Positions 7,795 through 19,907 of a stretch of 41,441 bases of DNA are shown here, piece by piece; the stretch's first letter is position 1, and each line of letters begins with the position of its first letter. Below the pieces are notes generated by a model, which had not been told where the DNA came from, ran no database searches, and was given only the letters and a program-made list of their open reading frames with translations. Location: the NCBI GenBank assembly GCA_031291595.1, contig JARLIU010000268.1, positions 1 to 41,441 of the forward strand, in the 5' to 3' direction. This DNA is from Ancalomicrobiaceae bacterium. Lineage in GTDB: Bacteria > Pseudomonadota > Alphaproteobacteria > Rhizobiales > Ancalomicrobiaceae. A program made the position numbers and the translations under genes.

Positions 7795-8779
7795 TATCAA
7801 CGCGCCGCGATTGACGTTTCCGACCAAGCTCGGCTTCGGTGCCAGCGGCCTCGGAACGCTCTACCACGACGTCTCGGAAAGCGAGGCGGCCGCGGTGTTC
7901 CAGGAGGTGTATGACGCCGGCTGGCGCTATTTCGATACGGCGCCGCTCTATGGTCACGGCCTCAGCGAACTGCGTCTCGGCCACTTCCTGCGCACGATCC
8001 CGCGCGCCAGCGTGACCGTGTCGACCAAGGCCGGGCGCTACATGGTGCCGCCGCGCGGCGAGACCGTCGACTACGGCTACTGGGCCGCTCCACTGCGACT
8101 GAAGCCGGTGTTCGACTACAGCTACGACGGCACGATGCGGTCGATCGAACAGTCGGCCAACCGGATCGGCATTACCGATTTCGACCTCGTGTACATTCAC
8201 GATGTCGACCGGTTCACCCATGGCGCCGGCTTCGAACGGCGGTTCGACGAAGCGGTCGAGGGCTGCTACCGCGCGCTCGCCGATCTCAGGAAGGGCGGCT
8301 ACATCAAGGCCGTCGGCGTCGGGGTCAACGAGAGCGATATCGCCACGCGGTTCGTCCAGGCGTGCGATCTCGACGTGGTGATGATGGCCGGCCGATACAC
8401 GCTGTTGGAGCGCGGCGCGACCGTCGATCTGTTCCCGGCGGCCAAGGCGGCGGGGACCCAGATCGTGGCGGCCGGCGTGTTCAATTCGGGCATTCTCGCT
8501 GCCGGGCCGGACAGCGCCAAAGCAACCTACGATTATGGCGCGCCGCCCGCCGACGTGGTGGCCAAGGTCAGGCGACTGCAGGAGATATGCAGGTCCGAGA
8601 ATGTGCCGCTGCAGGCCGCTGCGGTGCAATTTCCGCTGCGCCATCCGCAGGTTTCGGCCGCCGTCTTAGGGATGAGCCGCATCGGCCGCGCCGCCCAGAA
8701 TATGGAATGGTACAACTGGCCGATCTCGGACGCTCTCTGGGCGAAGCTCGATGCAGCGGTGGCGCTGACGACGGTCTGA
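7787..8779 (+). CDS. Aldo/keto reductase, L-fucose / D-threo-aldose 1-dehydrogenase-like
   Basis: 330 residues. AKR tetrad: Asp and Tyr in FDTAPLYGHG, Lys in VSTKAG, His in VYIHDVD. The N-terminus (LGFGASGLGTLYHDVSE) and the YSYDGTMRSIEQS region resemble the NAD(P)-dependent L-fucose (D-threo-aldose 1-) dehydrogenase branch, which makes aldonolactones. Pyridoxal 4-dehydrogenase belongs to the same branch and is an alternative. The ATG is inside the lactonase stop region (8-bp overlap) behind GGGAG. With the upstream lactonase this gives a plausible two-step conversion of an aldose to the aldonate. It is the last gene of the operon. Confidence 0.82.
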   Translation: MPDINAPRLTFPTKLGFGASGLGTLYHDVSESEAAAVFQEVYDAGWRYFDTAPLYGHGLSELRLGHFLRTIPRASVTVSTKAGRYMVPPRGETVDYGYWAAPLRLKPVFDYSYDGTMRSIEQSANRIGITDFDLVYIHDVDRFTHGAGFERRFDEAVEGCYRALADLRKGGYIKAVGVGVNESDIATRFVQACDLDVVMMAGRYTLLERGATVDLFPAAKAAGTQIVAAGVFNSGILAAGPDSAKATYDYGAPPADVVAKVRRLQEICRSENVPLQAAAVQFPLRHPQVSAAVLGMSRIGRAAQNMEWYNWPISDALWAKLDAAVALTTV

Positions 8780-8800
8780 CCATCCGGCCCGATCGGTTCG

Positions 8801-8821
8801 GAGGCGGCGCATCGCCGCCTC
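8801..8821 (+). terminator. Hairpin after the LIV-type/sugar operon
   Basis: A perfect 9-bp stem, GAGGCGGCG (8801-8809) and CGCCGCCTC (8813-8821), with a 3-base loop begins 21 bp after the last stop codon of the plus-strand operon. No U run follows, so termination may be weak or Rho-assisted. Confidence 0.5.
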
Positions 8822-8912
8822 GAGAGCGATCCTGAGGCCTGCGCCCGGGCCGATAGCGCCGGCCCCGGCATTCATTCCACCCAATTCGGCGGCCCCCCCA
8901 AGCAGGCCAGGC

Positions 8913-8955
8913 GATCGGCGTCCCGCCCCGACATCTGTCGGTCGGGACGCCGATC
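8913..8955 (-). terminator. Long hairpin overlapping the end of the GntR gene
   Basis: A perfect 13-bp outer stem pairs 8913-8925 with 8943-8955, and a second 6-bp stem inside it pairs CCGACA (8928-8933) with TGTCGG (8936-8941). The right arm overlaps the regulator's stop codon (8954-8956). It sits between converging transcripts and probably serves both as a terminator-like structure. There is no T tract on either side. Confidence 0.5.
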
Positions 8956-9733
8956 AGCTTTTGGCCGCGGCGAAGGCGGAGGCATATTTGCCGTCGGGGT
9001 CGCCCGAAGGCGGGCCGTAAGGCGAAATCGACAACAGGCCGACGCGCTGGGCCGCGCCGGCGAGGTGGGCCCGCATCGCCGCGCGGGCGGCGTCGGGATC
9101 ACCGGACTCGAGCGCCACGGCAATCCGTTCGTGCTCGATCATCGTCGCCATCGTCATGTCTTCCGATCTGTGCCAGGCCCCGGCGAGTTGGATGCTTTCA
9201 CCGACCCGGGCCGAGACGAAGACGAGAAATTCGATCAGATAGGCATTGTGTGTCGCGGCCGCGATCATGCGGTGAAATTCCAGATCCGCCCGCATCTGGG
9301 ACAGGCTGCCGTCCGGCTCGGCGACCATCTGGGCAATGGAGTCCCGAATCGCCTTCAGTTCGTCCGGCGCGCAGCGCACCGCCGCCAGCGCGGCGGCTTC
9401 ACCCTCAAGAATGCCGCGGAATTCGAACAGGCTGCCCAGCGCTTCGGCTTGTTGCAGAGCCTCATTGTCGATGGTGATGCTGTTGGCGGTCGGCGTTTCG
9501 GCGACAAATGCACCGCGCCCCTGCTGCGACCAAATGCGACCCTCGGATCGCAACCGGGCGATCGCCTCCCGCACGACGTTGCGGCTGACGGCGAAGGTCA
9601 GAGCCAGCGTCTGCTCCGAGGGCAACTGGTCACCGGGCTTGAGACGCCCTTGCGCGATCTCACGAGCGATGGATGTCGCGACCAGCGTCGGCAGGTGCGG
9701 TCCGCGACTGACTTTGTCCAGTTTCAATGTCAT
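8954..9733 (-). CDS. GntR-family transcriptional regulator, FadR/FCD subfamily
   Basis: 259 residues. The N-terminal winged helix-turn-helix (about 10-75) shows the GntR pattern: LKPGDQLPSEQTLALTFAVSRNVVREAIARLRSEG. The C-terminal all-helical FCD ligand domain includes LEFRGILEGEAAALAA-type sequence (here LFEFRGILEGEAA), FHRMIAAATHN and H-containing EHERIAVAL, fitting a metal-assisted acid or sugar-acid effector. The ATG at 9733 has GGAG about 6 bases upstream; GTG 9748 and ATG 9739 are weaker. It converges on the catabolic operon and probably represses it and itself, because related operator-like sites occur at 428-498 and 9889-9902. Confidence 0.9.
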   Translation of the reverse strand: MTLKLDKVSRGPHLPTLVATSIAREIAQGRLKPGDQLPSEQTLALTFAVSRNVVREAIARLRSEGRIWSQQGRGAFVAETPTANSITIDNEALQQAEALGSLFEFRGILEGEAAALAAVRCAPDELKAIRDSIAQMVAEPDGSLSQMRADLEFHRMIAAATHNAYLIEFLVFVSARVGESIQLAGAWHRSEDMTMATMIEHERIAVALESGDPDAARAAMRAHLAGAAQRVGLLSISPYGPPSGDPDGKYASAFAAAKS

Positions 9734-9888
9734 GACCATCTCCAACACAAACGGCGTCTGTCCGGGCCGCCTGCCGGTGCGCCGTCGTCCCGCTCAGTTT
9801 CGTCGGCCGGTCGGGTCGCTGACCGCGTGAACAACCAGCGAAGGACACCGGTCGCAGCACCGGCCTGGCCAACTAATCCTGTTGCACG

Positions 9889-9921
9889 GTTGTCGTATAA
9901 GCTATATTCATTTAACACCAA
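9889..9921 (-). promoter_or_regulatory. Putative gntR promoter with embedded operator
   Basis: On the minus strand TTGGTG (9921-9916) and TATACG (9899-9894) are spaced by 16 bp. The -10 region is overlapped by GTTGTCGTATAAGC (9889-9902), a FCD/GntR-like half-palindrome that matches the duplicated sites near 430 and 487 at 8 of 11 core positions. This is a typical autorepression layout. The same site could also affect gloA on the other strand. Confidence 0.4.
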
Positions 9922-9991
9922 ATGCGACCTGTTGGGAACAGCGTCATCGCTTTCAACCACAACGTACGGTACTATTTTTCGGGAGGTGACG

Positions 9992-10423
<432 letters not shown>

Positions 10424-10479
10424 GCGGATGCCGGCGCGACGACGGTGACCGATCGGCAGGCATCGGAGCCGCAGCCGGC

Positions 10480-11712
<1,233 letters not shown>

Positions 11713-11830
11713 GGGCAGCGGTCCTCTTCATCGGCAGGGATCGTCGCCCGATATAATCACGATCCAAGCGCCGAAGAACGCCCCCTCGCCACAAGATCTG
11801 CATGGCGGCAATCATCGTGCCGCCGCAGCG

Positions 11831-11858
11831 GCTTTCCCGCCGCAGCGCCGTGGCGGGA
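11831..11858 (-). terminator. Hairpin downstream of the cox cluster
   Basis: Perfect 9-bp inverted repeat TTTCCCGCC (11831-11839) / GGCGGGAAA (11850-11858) with a 10-base loop, 70 bp past the coxG stop. As a DNA palindrome it could terminate the minus-strand cox transcript. No strong U tract follows. Confidence 0.4.
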
Positions 11859-11927
11859 AACGACCGGCCTGCAGGCGGCAGCGGAACGAACGAAGGCGCC
11901 GGTTGCCGCTGTGAATGGCGGATAACT

Positions 11928-12635
11928 TCAGCTGGCGACGCCGCCGCAGATGACCATGCCGGCAAGCGCGTCGTGCGACCCGTCGACGCAGCAGACGTGC
12001 AGCGCGGCATAAGAGAGCCCGAGCAGCCCGAGCAGCACCATGGTCTTGGCGCCGAACATCCGCTTCAGCCAACCGGACTTCGCCTTTGCGGTCGCGGCCA
12101 CGTCGGGGGCTGCCACGTCGGCGCCAGCGGCATCGACCTCGGGCGCCGGCATTGCCTCGACCAGTTCGATCGCCGGCCCGGCAACCGGTTCGTCGAGCGA
12201 GACTTCGGCGCTGAACGTCTCGAAGAACTCGCCGGCGAGCTTGCGGGCAGTGGAATCGATCAGCCGTGCGCCAAGCTGGGCAAGCTTGCCGCCGATCTGC
12301 GCGTCCACCTCGTAGGCGAGCAGCGTCGCGCCCGATCCGTCGTCGCTGAGGCGGACGACGGCGCCGCCCCTGGCGAAGCCGGCGACCCCGCCGGATCCCT
12401 CGCCGCTGATCCGGTAGCCATTCGGCGCGTCAATGTCGGAGAGGGTCACCTTGCCGCCAAAGGTCGCCTTAACCGGGCCGATCTTCAACGTCACCTTCGC
12501 CGTCATCTCGGTCGGCGACGTCATCTCCAGGCTGTCGCAGCCGGGAATGCAGAGTTTCAGCACCTCTGGATCGTTGAGCGCGGCCCAGACCACGTCGCGT
12601 GGCGCGCCGATGCGCCGGGAGTCGTTCATTTGCAT
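11928..12635 (-). CDS. coxG: CO dehydrogenase accessory protein CoxG (SRPBCC fold, membrane anchored)
   Basis: 235 residues. Residues 1-145 form a SRPBCC/CoxG domain, with APRDVVWAALNDPEVLKLCIPGCDSLE and the DAQIGGKLAQLGARLI stretch characteristic of CoxG. An Ala/Pro-rich linker (about 150-185) leads to one membrane segment (about 197-216). In Oligotropha carboxidovorans CoxG is tied to membrane attachment of CO dehydrogenase, and the fold can hold a hydrophobic ligand such as a quinone (family knowledge). GAGGA precedes the ATG; a second ATG two codons later is possible. It is the last gene of the cox operon, 12 bp after the XdhC-like gene. Confidence 0.88.
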   Translation of the reverse strand: MQMNDSRRIGAPRDVVWAALNDPEVLKLCIPGCDSLEMTSPTEMTAKVTLKIGPVKATFGGKVTLSDIDAPNGYRISGEGSGGVAGFARGGAVVRLSDDGSGATLLAYEVDAQIGGKLAQLGARLIDSTARKLAGEFFETFSAEVSLDEPVAGPAIELVEAMPAPEVDAAGADVAAPDVAATAKAKSGWLKRMFGAKTMVLLGLLGLSYAALHVCCVDGSHDALAGMVICGGVAS

Positions 12636-12647
12636 GGCGGATCATCC

Positions 12648-13475
12648 TCAGGTTGGCAGAAGCTGGCGCACGCCGCGGCGGCGGAGCGCGGTAATCTCGG
12701 CGATGATCGACAGCGCGATCTCCTCCGGAGTGACGGCGCCGATGTCGAGCCCGGCCGGCGCCTTCAGCCGATCGAAGCGCTCGGCGGCCACGCCTTTGGC
12801 GACCAGATCCTCGCGCAAGGCCGCCACCTTGCGGCGGCTGCCGACGAAGGCGACGTAATCGCATTCGGCCGCCAACGCCGCCGTCAGCGCCGCCTCGTCC
12901 GACCGGCCTTGCGTCGAGACGACGACATAGCGGTGCTCGGCGGCCTGCAGTTGCAGTTCGAAGCCGACGATGCGCTCGTCGGCCGTCGCAAACAGCGGCT
13001 GATCGTCGGCCGGAGCACCGACGCTGACGCGGAAGCCGAAGCGCGGGCCGACGTCGGCGAGCGCCAAGGCGACCGGACTGGCGCCGAGCACGACAAGGTT
13101 CGGCTTCGGCAGCATCGGCTCGATGAAGATGTCCATGGTGCCGCGGCTTGGGCACATGTTGCGGGCGAACTTGACACCCTCCCGCTCCTCGCCCGGCTTG
13201 ATGCCCAATTCGGCGAGAATGTCCTTCGGCACGACGGAGATGAGACGCGGCTGTCCATCGGCCAAAGCATCGCGGGCCGCCTTCAGCACCGCGCCGCGCG
13301 CGCAACCACCGCCGATCCAGCCATCCGAGATGGTGCCGTCGGGGCGAACCACCGCCTTGGCGCCGGCTTTGGCCGCCGTCACCGAGACGGTGCGCACCAC
13401 GGTCGCCAGACAGAAGGCTTCGCCGCGCGACTTCAGGTCGGCGGCGAGTTCGATGAGGTCGGGCTGCGGCTGCAT
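12648..13475 (-). CDS. coxF: XdhC/CoxI-family molybdenum-cofactor maturation protein (CoxF-like)
   Basis: 275 residues. The N-terminal XdhC_CoxI domain has ATVVRTVSVTAAKAGAKAVV and SDGWIGGGCARGAV; the middle CPSRGTMDIFIEP is the family's conserved turn; a C-terminal Rossmann-like domain begins at PNLVVLGASPVALALADVG. Relatives bind molybdenum cytosine dinucleotide or deliver sulfurated cofactor to xanthine-oxidase-family enzymes, and cox homologues act in maturing the Cu-S-Mo site. Position after coxE makes CoxF the best name, but only one XdhC-family gene is in this cluster, so it may also cover the CoxI role. Confidence 0.85.
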   Translation of the reverse strand: MQPQPDLIELAADLKSRGEAFCLATVVRTVSVTAAKAGAKAVVRPDGTISDGWIGGGCARGAVLKAARDALADGQPRLISVVPKDILAELGIKPGEEREGVKFARNMCPSRGTMDIFIEPMLPKPNLVVLGASPVALALADVGPRFGFRVSVGAPADDQPLFATADERIVGFELQLQAAEHRYVVVSTQGRSDEAALTAALAAECDYVAFVGSRRKVAALREDLVAKGVAAERFDRLKAPAGLDIGAVTPEEIALSIIAEITALRRRGVRQLLPT

Positions 13476-13487
13476 GGGCAGAACTCC

Positions 13488-14681
13488 TCAAAGACGGGCG
13501 AGATAGGGTTCGAGCGCCCGCAGGCTCTCGATCGAATGGGCGGCCGAGAACAAATCGACGAACGGCAGTGCCGCCGCCATGCCCCGCGCCGACGGCTGGT
13601 AATCGTCCCAGCCGAGGAGCGGATTGAGCCAGACGATGCGCCGGCAGCGTCGCCTGAGCGCGGCCATCTCGGCCGCGAGCCGTTCCGGCGTGCCGGTGTC
13701 GTAGCCGTCGGACAGAATCATCACGCAGGTGCGCGAATGGATGACGCGGGGCGCGTGGTGCCGGTTGAAATCGGCAAGGCTGTCGCCGATGCGGGTACCA
13801 CCGCCGACGCCTTCCGCCATCAACCCCAGCCGGTCGAGCGCGCGCGCGGCATCCTTTTCCTTCAGCACATCCGATACATGCACGAGACGCGTGTGGAACA
13901 GGAACGCTTCGGCTTCGCGGAAATGGTCCATGACGCCGTGGACGAAGCGCAGGAACACGGCGGTGTACAGGCTCATCGATCCGGACGCGTCGAGCAGCAC
14001 CACGAGCCGCAGCGGCTTGTGGCGCGGACGGCGTCGCACCAGCTCGATCGGGGTGCCGCCGGTCGAAAGGCTCGCCCGGATGGTACGGCGCAGGTCGAGG
14101 CGTGGTCCGCGCCGCGCCGCCCGATCGCGCCGGGTGAGACGGGCGCGCATGCTCTCGGCCAGGCGGCCGGCAAGCGCATGCGCTTCAGCCAGCGCCTCCG
14201 GGTCGGCGATTTTGCGGAAATCCGTCCGCGCCACGCTTTCGATGCGGCTGGCGCCCTCGCGCCGCGCCGCCGGATCGGTGGGCAGGTCGGATCCATCGGA
14301 CCCGCGCGACACATCGACCGGCAGGCCGCCGGTGCCGTTCGTCCGGCCCGCTTCGGCAAGCGCGCGGATGGTGCGCTGGCTGACCTTGGCGCCGCTGGCT
14401 GCGACCGCGACACGGGTCTTCACCCGCTCGCCGCTCCAGAAAGCGTCAAACAGCGCGTCGAAGCTCTCCCAATCGGATCGCCGCCCGGAGAATAGTGACC
14501 TGAGCGCCGGCTTGACCTCGGCCGGTCGGTTCATCCCGCGAGCCGCCAGCAGCTTGAGCGCGTCGCGGGTCTCGGCGAAACCGATCCGGAAGCCGTTGTC
14601 ACGCAACGTGCGGGCGAAACCGGCAAGCCGCCGGCGGATGGCGGGGCCGAGATCGGAGGATGTCGCCAGAGCGGGGCGCAT
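13488..14681 (-). CDS. coxE: CoxE, VWA-domain protein of CO dehydrogenase maturation
   Basis: 397 residues. The C-terminal half is a von Willebrand factor A domain with an intact MIDAS site: DASGSMS (Asp231), Thr in GGGTRIGDS and Asp in ILSDGYDTG. The N-terminal part matches the CoxE extension (FARTLRDNGFRIGFAETRDAL). It works with the MoxR-type ATPase CoxD in post-translational assembly of the copper-molybdenum site (known for O. carboxidovorans). The ATG lies 1 bp after the coxD stop, so the pair is translationally coupled, as is usual for MoxR-VWA partners. Confidence 0.92.
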   Translation of the reverse strand: MRPALATSSDLGPAIRRRLAGFARTLRDNGFRIGFAETRDALKLLAARGMNRPAEVKPALRSLFSGRRSDWESFDALFDAFWSGERVKTRVAVAASGAKVSQRTIRALAEAGRTNGTGGLPVDVSRGSDGSDLPTDPAARREGASRIESVARTDFRKIADPEALAEAHALAGRLAESMRARLTRRDRAARRGPRLDLRRTIRASLSTGGTPIELVRRRPRHKPLRLVVLLDASGSMSLYTAVFLRFVHGVMDHFREAEAFLFHTRLVHVSDVLKEKDAARALDRLGLMAEGVGGGTRIGDSLADFNRHHAPRVIHSRTCVMILSDGYDTGTPERLAAEMAALRRRCRRIVWLNPLLGWDDYQPSARGMAAALPFVDLFSAAHSIESLRALEPYLARL

Positions 14682-14682
14682 G

Positions 14683-15555
14683 TCAGGCCACCCTGCCGAT
14701 CAGCCGATCAACCACTTCGGGCGTCACCCGGGAGCGGTCCTCGCGCGTCTTCAGCACACAGGCGAGCGTGTCGTAGACGGCCTCGCGTGCACCTTCGAGC
14801 CGCGACACATTCAAGCCGACCAGCGCCGCCGCCCAATCGAGCGTCTCGGCGATGCCGGGGATCTTCGACAGGTCCTCCTTGCGGACGCGCTCCATCAGCC
14901 GCGCCATCTGCAGGGCCAGCGTCGCATCGATGCCGGGCACGCGGGCGAGGAGGATGCGCGCCTCGCGGTCGACGTCGGGGAAATCGAGGGCGTGATAGAG
15001 GCAGCGGCGGCGCAGCGCGTCGGACAGTTCGCGCGTGCCGTTCGACGTCAGCACGACATGCGGGATGGTGGTTGCGACGATGGTGCCGAGTTCGGGAATG
15101 CTGACCTGGAAATCCGACAGCACCTCTAAGAGAAAGGCCTCGAATTCGGTGTCGGCGCGATCGATCTCGTCGATCAGCAGCACAGGGGCGACCGGCTGGC
15201 GGATGGCGGCCAGGAGCGGGCGCTCAAGCAGATAGGTTTCCGAGAAGATATGCGCTTCCGTCGCTTCGGCATCGCGGCCCTCGCGCGCCTTGATCGCCAA
15301 CAGCTGGCGCTGGTAGTTCCATTCGTACAGCGAATCGGCGCGGTCGAGCCCTTCGTGGCACTGCAGCCGGATCAGCCTGGTCTCGTAGATCTTGGCGAGC
15401 GCCTTGGCGACCTCGGTCTTGCCGACACCGGCTTCGCCCTCGATCAGCAGCGGCCGTTTGAGCAAGTCCATCAGCTGCACGGCGGTGGCGAGCGCCGGGT
15501 CGGCGATATAGCCGACGCCGGCGAGCCGATCCGCGATGGTCTGGCGATCAAGCAT
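14683..15555 (-). CDS. coxD: CoxD, MoxR-type AAA+ ATPase for CO dehydrogenase maturation
   Basis: 290 residues, AAA+ of the MoxR group: Walker A GEAGVGKTE (40-48), Walker B LLIDEIDRAD (126-135), sensor 1 in LTSNGTRELSDALRRRC. CoxD is a membrane-associated chaperone-like ATPase that remodels apo-CO dehydrogenase so that sulfur and copper can be inserted (family knowledge). It begins a second gene block (D-E-F-G) 191 bp after coxL; that gap contains an inverted pair of intergenic repeats, so coxDEFG may be expressed at a different level from coxMSL. Confidence 0.93.
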   Translation of the reverse strand: MLDRQTIADRLAGVGYIADPALATAVQLMDLLKRPLLIEGEAGVGKTEVAKALAKIYETRLIRLQCHEGLDRADSLYEWNYQRQLLAIKAREGRDAEATEAHIFSETYLLERPLLAAIRQPVAPVLLIDEIDRADTEFEAFLLEVLSDFQVSIPELGTIVATTIPHVVLTSNGTRELSDALRRRCLYHALDFPDVDREARILLARVPGIDATLALQMARLMERVRKEDLSKIPGIAETLDWAAALVGLNVSRLEGAREAVYDTLACVLKTREDRSRVTPEVVDRLIGRVA

Positions 15556-15613
15556 GGGGTGCCCTCGGGGATGACTAGCGAGAGAGGTCGGAGCCCCGTG
15601 GCGTACCCCTCTC

Positions 15614-15706
15614 CCTGTCCCTCTCCCACAAGGGGAGAGGGGACGAAAGTTGCACCATCGTGCTGCGATGCCCCTCCCCCCTTGTGGGAGAGGGTGCCCG
15701 AAGGGC
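15614..15706. repeat. Two inverted copies of a palindromic intergenic repeat
   Basis: At 15619-15641, CCCTCTCCC and GGGAGAGGG flank 5 bases and form a 9-bp hairpin. At 15671-15694 the same sequence recurs in opposite orientation with one change (TTGTGGGAGAGGG visible), followed by a GCCC-gaa-GGGC hairpin at 15696-15706. Dispersed palindromes built from CCCTCTCCC/GGGAGAGGG are common REP-like elements in proteobacterial intergenic space. Here the pair lies in the coxL-coxD junction and could fold into alternative long hairpins affecting read-through. Confidence 0.65.
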
Positions 15707-15746
15707 GGCAGAGGGGGCGGACGATGGCAGACGTGCCGCCCTCACC

Positions 15747-18157
<2,411 letters not shown>

Positions 18158-18161
<4 letters not shown>

Positions 18162-18673
18162 TCTGCGGCCTCCTGGAAGGTGCGACCGTTGAGCCGGGCC
18201 GCAGCGAATTGGATGGCTTTGACGATGTTCTGATAGCCGGTGCAGCGGCAGAGGTTGCCGGCGATGCCGAAGCGGATCTCCTCCTCGCTCGGATCCGGGT
18301 TTTCGGTGAGCAGCACCTTGGCGCGCATCAGCATGCCCGGCGTGCAGAAGCCGCACTGCAGTCCGTGCATCTGCCGGAAGCCTTCCTGCAGCGCGTGCAG
18401 CGTGCCATCGGCGTTGGCAAGGCCCTCGACCGTGGTGATCGACGAGCCATTCGCCTGGACGGCGAAGGTGGTGCAGGATTTGATCGACTCGCCGTCGATC
18501 TCCACGGTGCAGGCGCCACAATGGCTGGTGTCGCAGCCGATATGCGTGCCGGTGAGGCCGAGGTCCTCGCGCAGGAAATGCACCAGCAGCGTGCGCGGTT
18601 CGACGAAGCGCTGCACCTTGCTGCCGTTGACCGTGACGGTGATCGGAAGAGTTTGCGTCTCAGACATGGGCAT
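18158..18673 (-). CDS. coxS: Carbon monoxide dehydrogenase, small (iron-sulfur) subunit
   Basis: 171 residues carrying two [2Fe-2S] clusters. Plant-type ferredoxin ligands are Cys47, Cys52, Cys55 and Cys67 ([10 protein letters not shown]...SC); the second, helical cluster uses Cys107, Cys110, Cys142 and Cys144 (CGFC...CRC). It carries electrons from the Mo site in CoxL to FAD in CoxM. Start and stop overlap both neighbours: TGATG with coxM, ATGA with coxL. An ATG two codons in is an alternative start with wider spacing from GGGAG. Confidence 0.96.
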
Positions 18674-19542
18674 CAGGCTCCCTTCACCCGGCCGAAGGCC
18701 TTCACCAGAGCGCGGGCGACCATCACGCCCGCCATTTCGCGGCGGTATTCGGCCGTGCCGCGGCCGTCGGCGGCCGGGTCGGCGATCGCCTTGGCGGCGG
18801 CCGATGCGGCCTTCAGCGTGGCGGCATCGAGGCTGGTGCCGACGACCAGCCGGGCTGCCTCCTCGGCCAACAGCGGCGTCGGCGCGACATTGGTCAGCGC
18901 GATCGACGCGGTGGCGATGCGGCCGGCCGTCGCGCTCAGGATGACGGCAGCGGCAGCGGTGGCATAGTCGCCGATCTTGCGCTTCAGCTTTTCATAGGCT
19001 TGGCCGTGGCCCGCCGACGGCAGCGGAATGCGCACCGCCACCAGCAGTTCGCCCGGCTCAAGCAGGGTGAAATAGGGTCCGAGGTAGAAGTCGCGTGCCG
19101 CGACACTGCGTTCGCCGGAAGGGCCGGCGAGCACGTAGCTCGCGCCCAGGCACTGCATGACCGCCGGCATGTCGTTGCCTGGATCGCCGTTGGCAACGTT
19201 GCCGCCGATGGTGCCGCGGGTCCGCACCTGCGGATCGGCGATCTGCAGCGCCGCATCGCGCAGGATCGGCAGGCGATCGGCAATGAGCGCCGAGCCGATC
19301 ACCTGCGCCTGGGTGACGGCCGCCCCGATGCGGATCCCGCCGGGCTCGACGTCGATCCCCTTCAGGCCGGCAACGCCGCCGAGATCGACAAGATGCTCGG
19401 GCGTCGCCATGCGCAGCTTCATCATCGGGATGAGGCTTTGGCCGCCGGCCAGAGGCCGCGACTCCTCGCCGAGCGACACAAGCAGGCCGACCGCCTCCTC
19501 GATGCTCGCCGGACGATGATAGGTGAATGGTCCTGGGATCAC
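18673..19542 (-). CDS. coxM: Carbon monoxide dehydrogenase, medium (FAD) subunit
   Basis: 289 residues, FAD_binding_5 plus CO_deh_flav_C. FAD motifs AGGQS (32-36) and TIGGN (111-115) are both present, in the positions usual for CoxM (about 288 residues). It takes electrons from CoxS and passes them towards the quinone pool. The start is GTG, chosen because GGAGGG sits 7 bases upstream and translation begins with the family-typical [10 protein letters not shown]; the frame stays open upstream but without homology. First structural gene of the cox operon. Confidence 0.95.
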   Translation of the reverse strand: MIPGPFTYHRPASIEEAVGLLVSLGEESRPLAGGQSLIPMMKLRMATPEHLVDLGGVAGLKGIDVEPGGIRIGAAVTQAQVIGSALIADRLPILRDAALQIADPQVRTRGTIGGNVANGDPGNDMPAVMQCLGASYVLAGPSGERSVAARDFYLGPYFTLLEPGELLVAVRIPLPSAGHGQAYEKLKRKIGDYATAAAAVILSATAGRIATASIALTNVAPTPLLAEEAARLVVGTSLDAATLKAASAAAKAIADPAADGRGTAEYRREMAGVMVARALVKAFGRVKGA

Positions 19543-19907
19543 CGCGCTACCCTCCGCTTTCGCTGGTGCGGAGGACGCAATCGGCTGGGGCGCCGCCGTC
19601 TCCGCATTTTTGCGTAGGCGATCACAGGCCGCGGTGCAGCAGCAACCGGCAATACACGACCGGTGGCGCAATTGCACGGATTGGCCGGATGCTGCACGAA
19701 ATGCGTCAGTATGTCTGCCGCATTTCCCGGCAAAAGCCGGCTCCGGCCGTCCGACGCGACACCGCCGGGCGCGGCATTTTGTGCAGCGCACAAGGACGCA
19801 TTCCGCAGCGTGTCGAACGACGGCTCGCCGGACTGCGGCGGATCCGGCCGGGGGCGCACGGGGGCGCACCCTAGCGCGAAAATGCCGCTCGTCGACGTCC
19901 CAGGCGG
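19543..19907 (-). promoter_or_regulatory. coxC-coxM control region with five GCATTT-core motifs
   Basis: 365 bp without a gene. Motif copies lie at 19602-19614 (CCGCATTTTTGCG, plus), 19695-19705 (CGCATTTCGTG on minus), 19718-19729 (CCGCATTTCCCG, plus), 19771-19784 (GCGGCATTTTGTGC, plus) and 19874-19888 (GCGGCATTTTCGCG on minus). Copies two and three make a perfect 8-bp inverted repeat, GAAATGCG (19698-19705) / CGCATTTC (19719-19726), 21 bp centre to centre, two helical turns. A CCGGC-n4-GCCGG hairpin is at 19727-19740. No clear -35/-10 pair was found, which suits an activator-dependent promoter. CoxC (LytTR) is the obvious candidate binder, unproven. Confidence 0.5.

Noticed and set aside
11802-14495. 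897-codon plus-strand frame opposite coxG, coxF and coxE
   Set aside because: Shadow of three recognised minus-strand genes; no ribosome site and no protein family.
15614-15706. CRISPR-like or transposon-end interpretation of the repeats between coxL and coxD
   Set aside because: Only two copies in inverted orientation, no spacers of equal length, no target duplication; better described as dispersed palindromic repeats.
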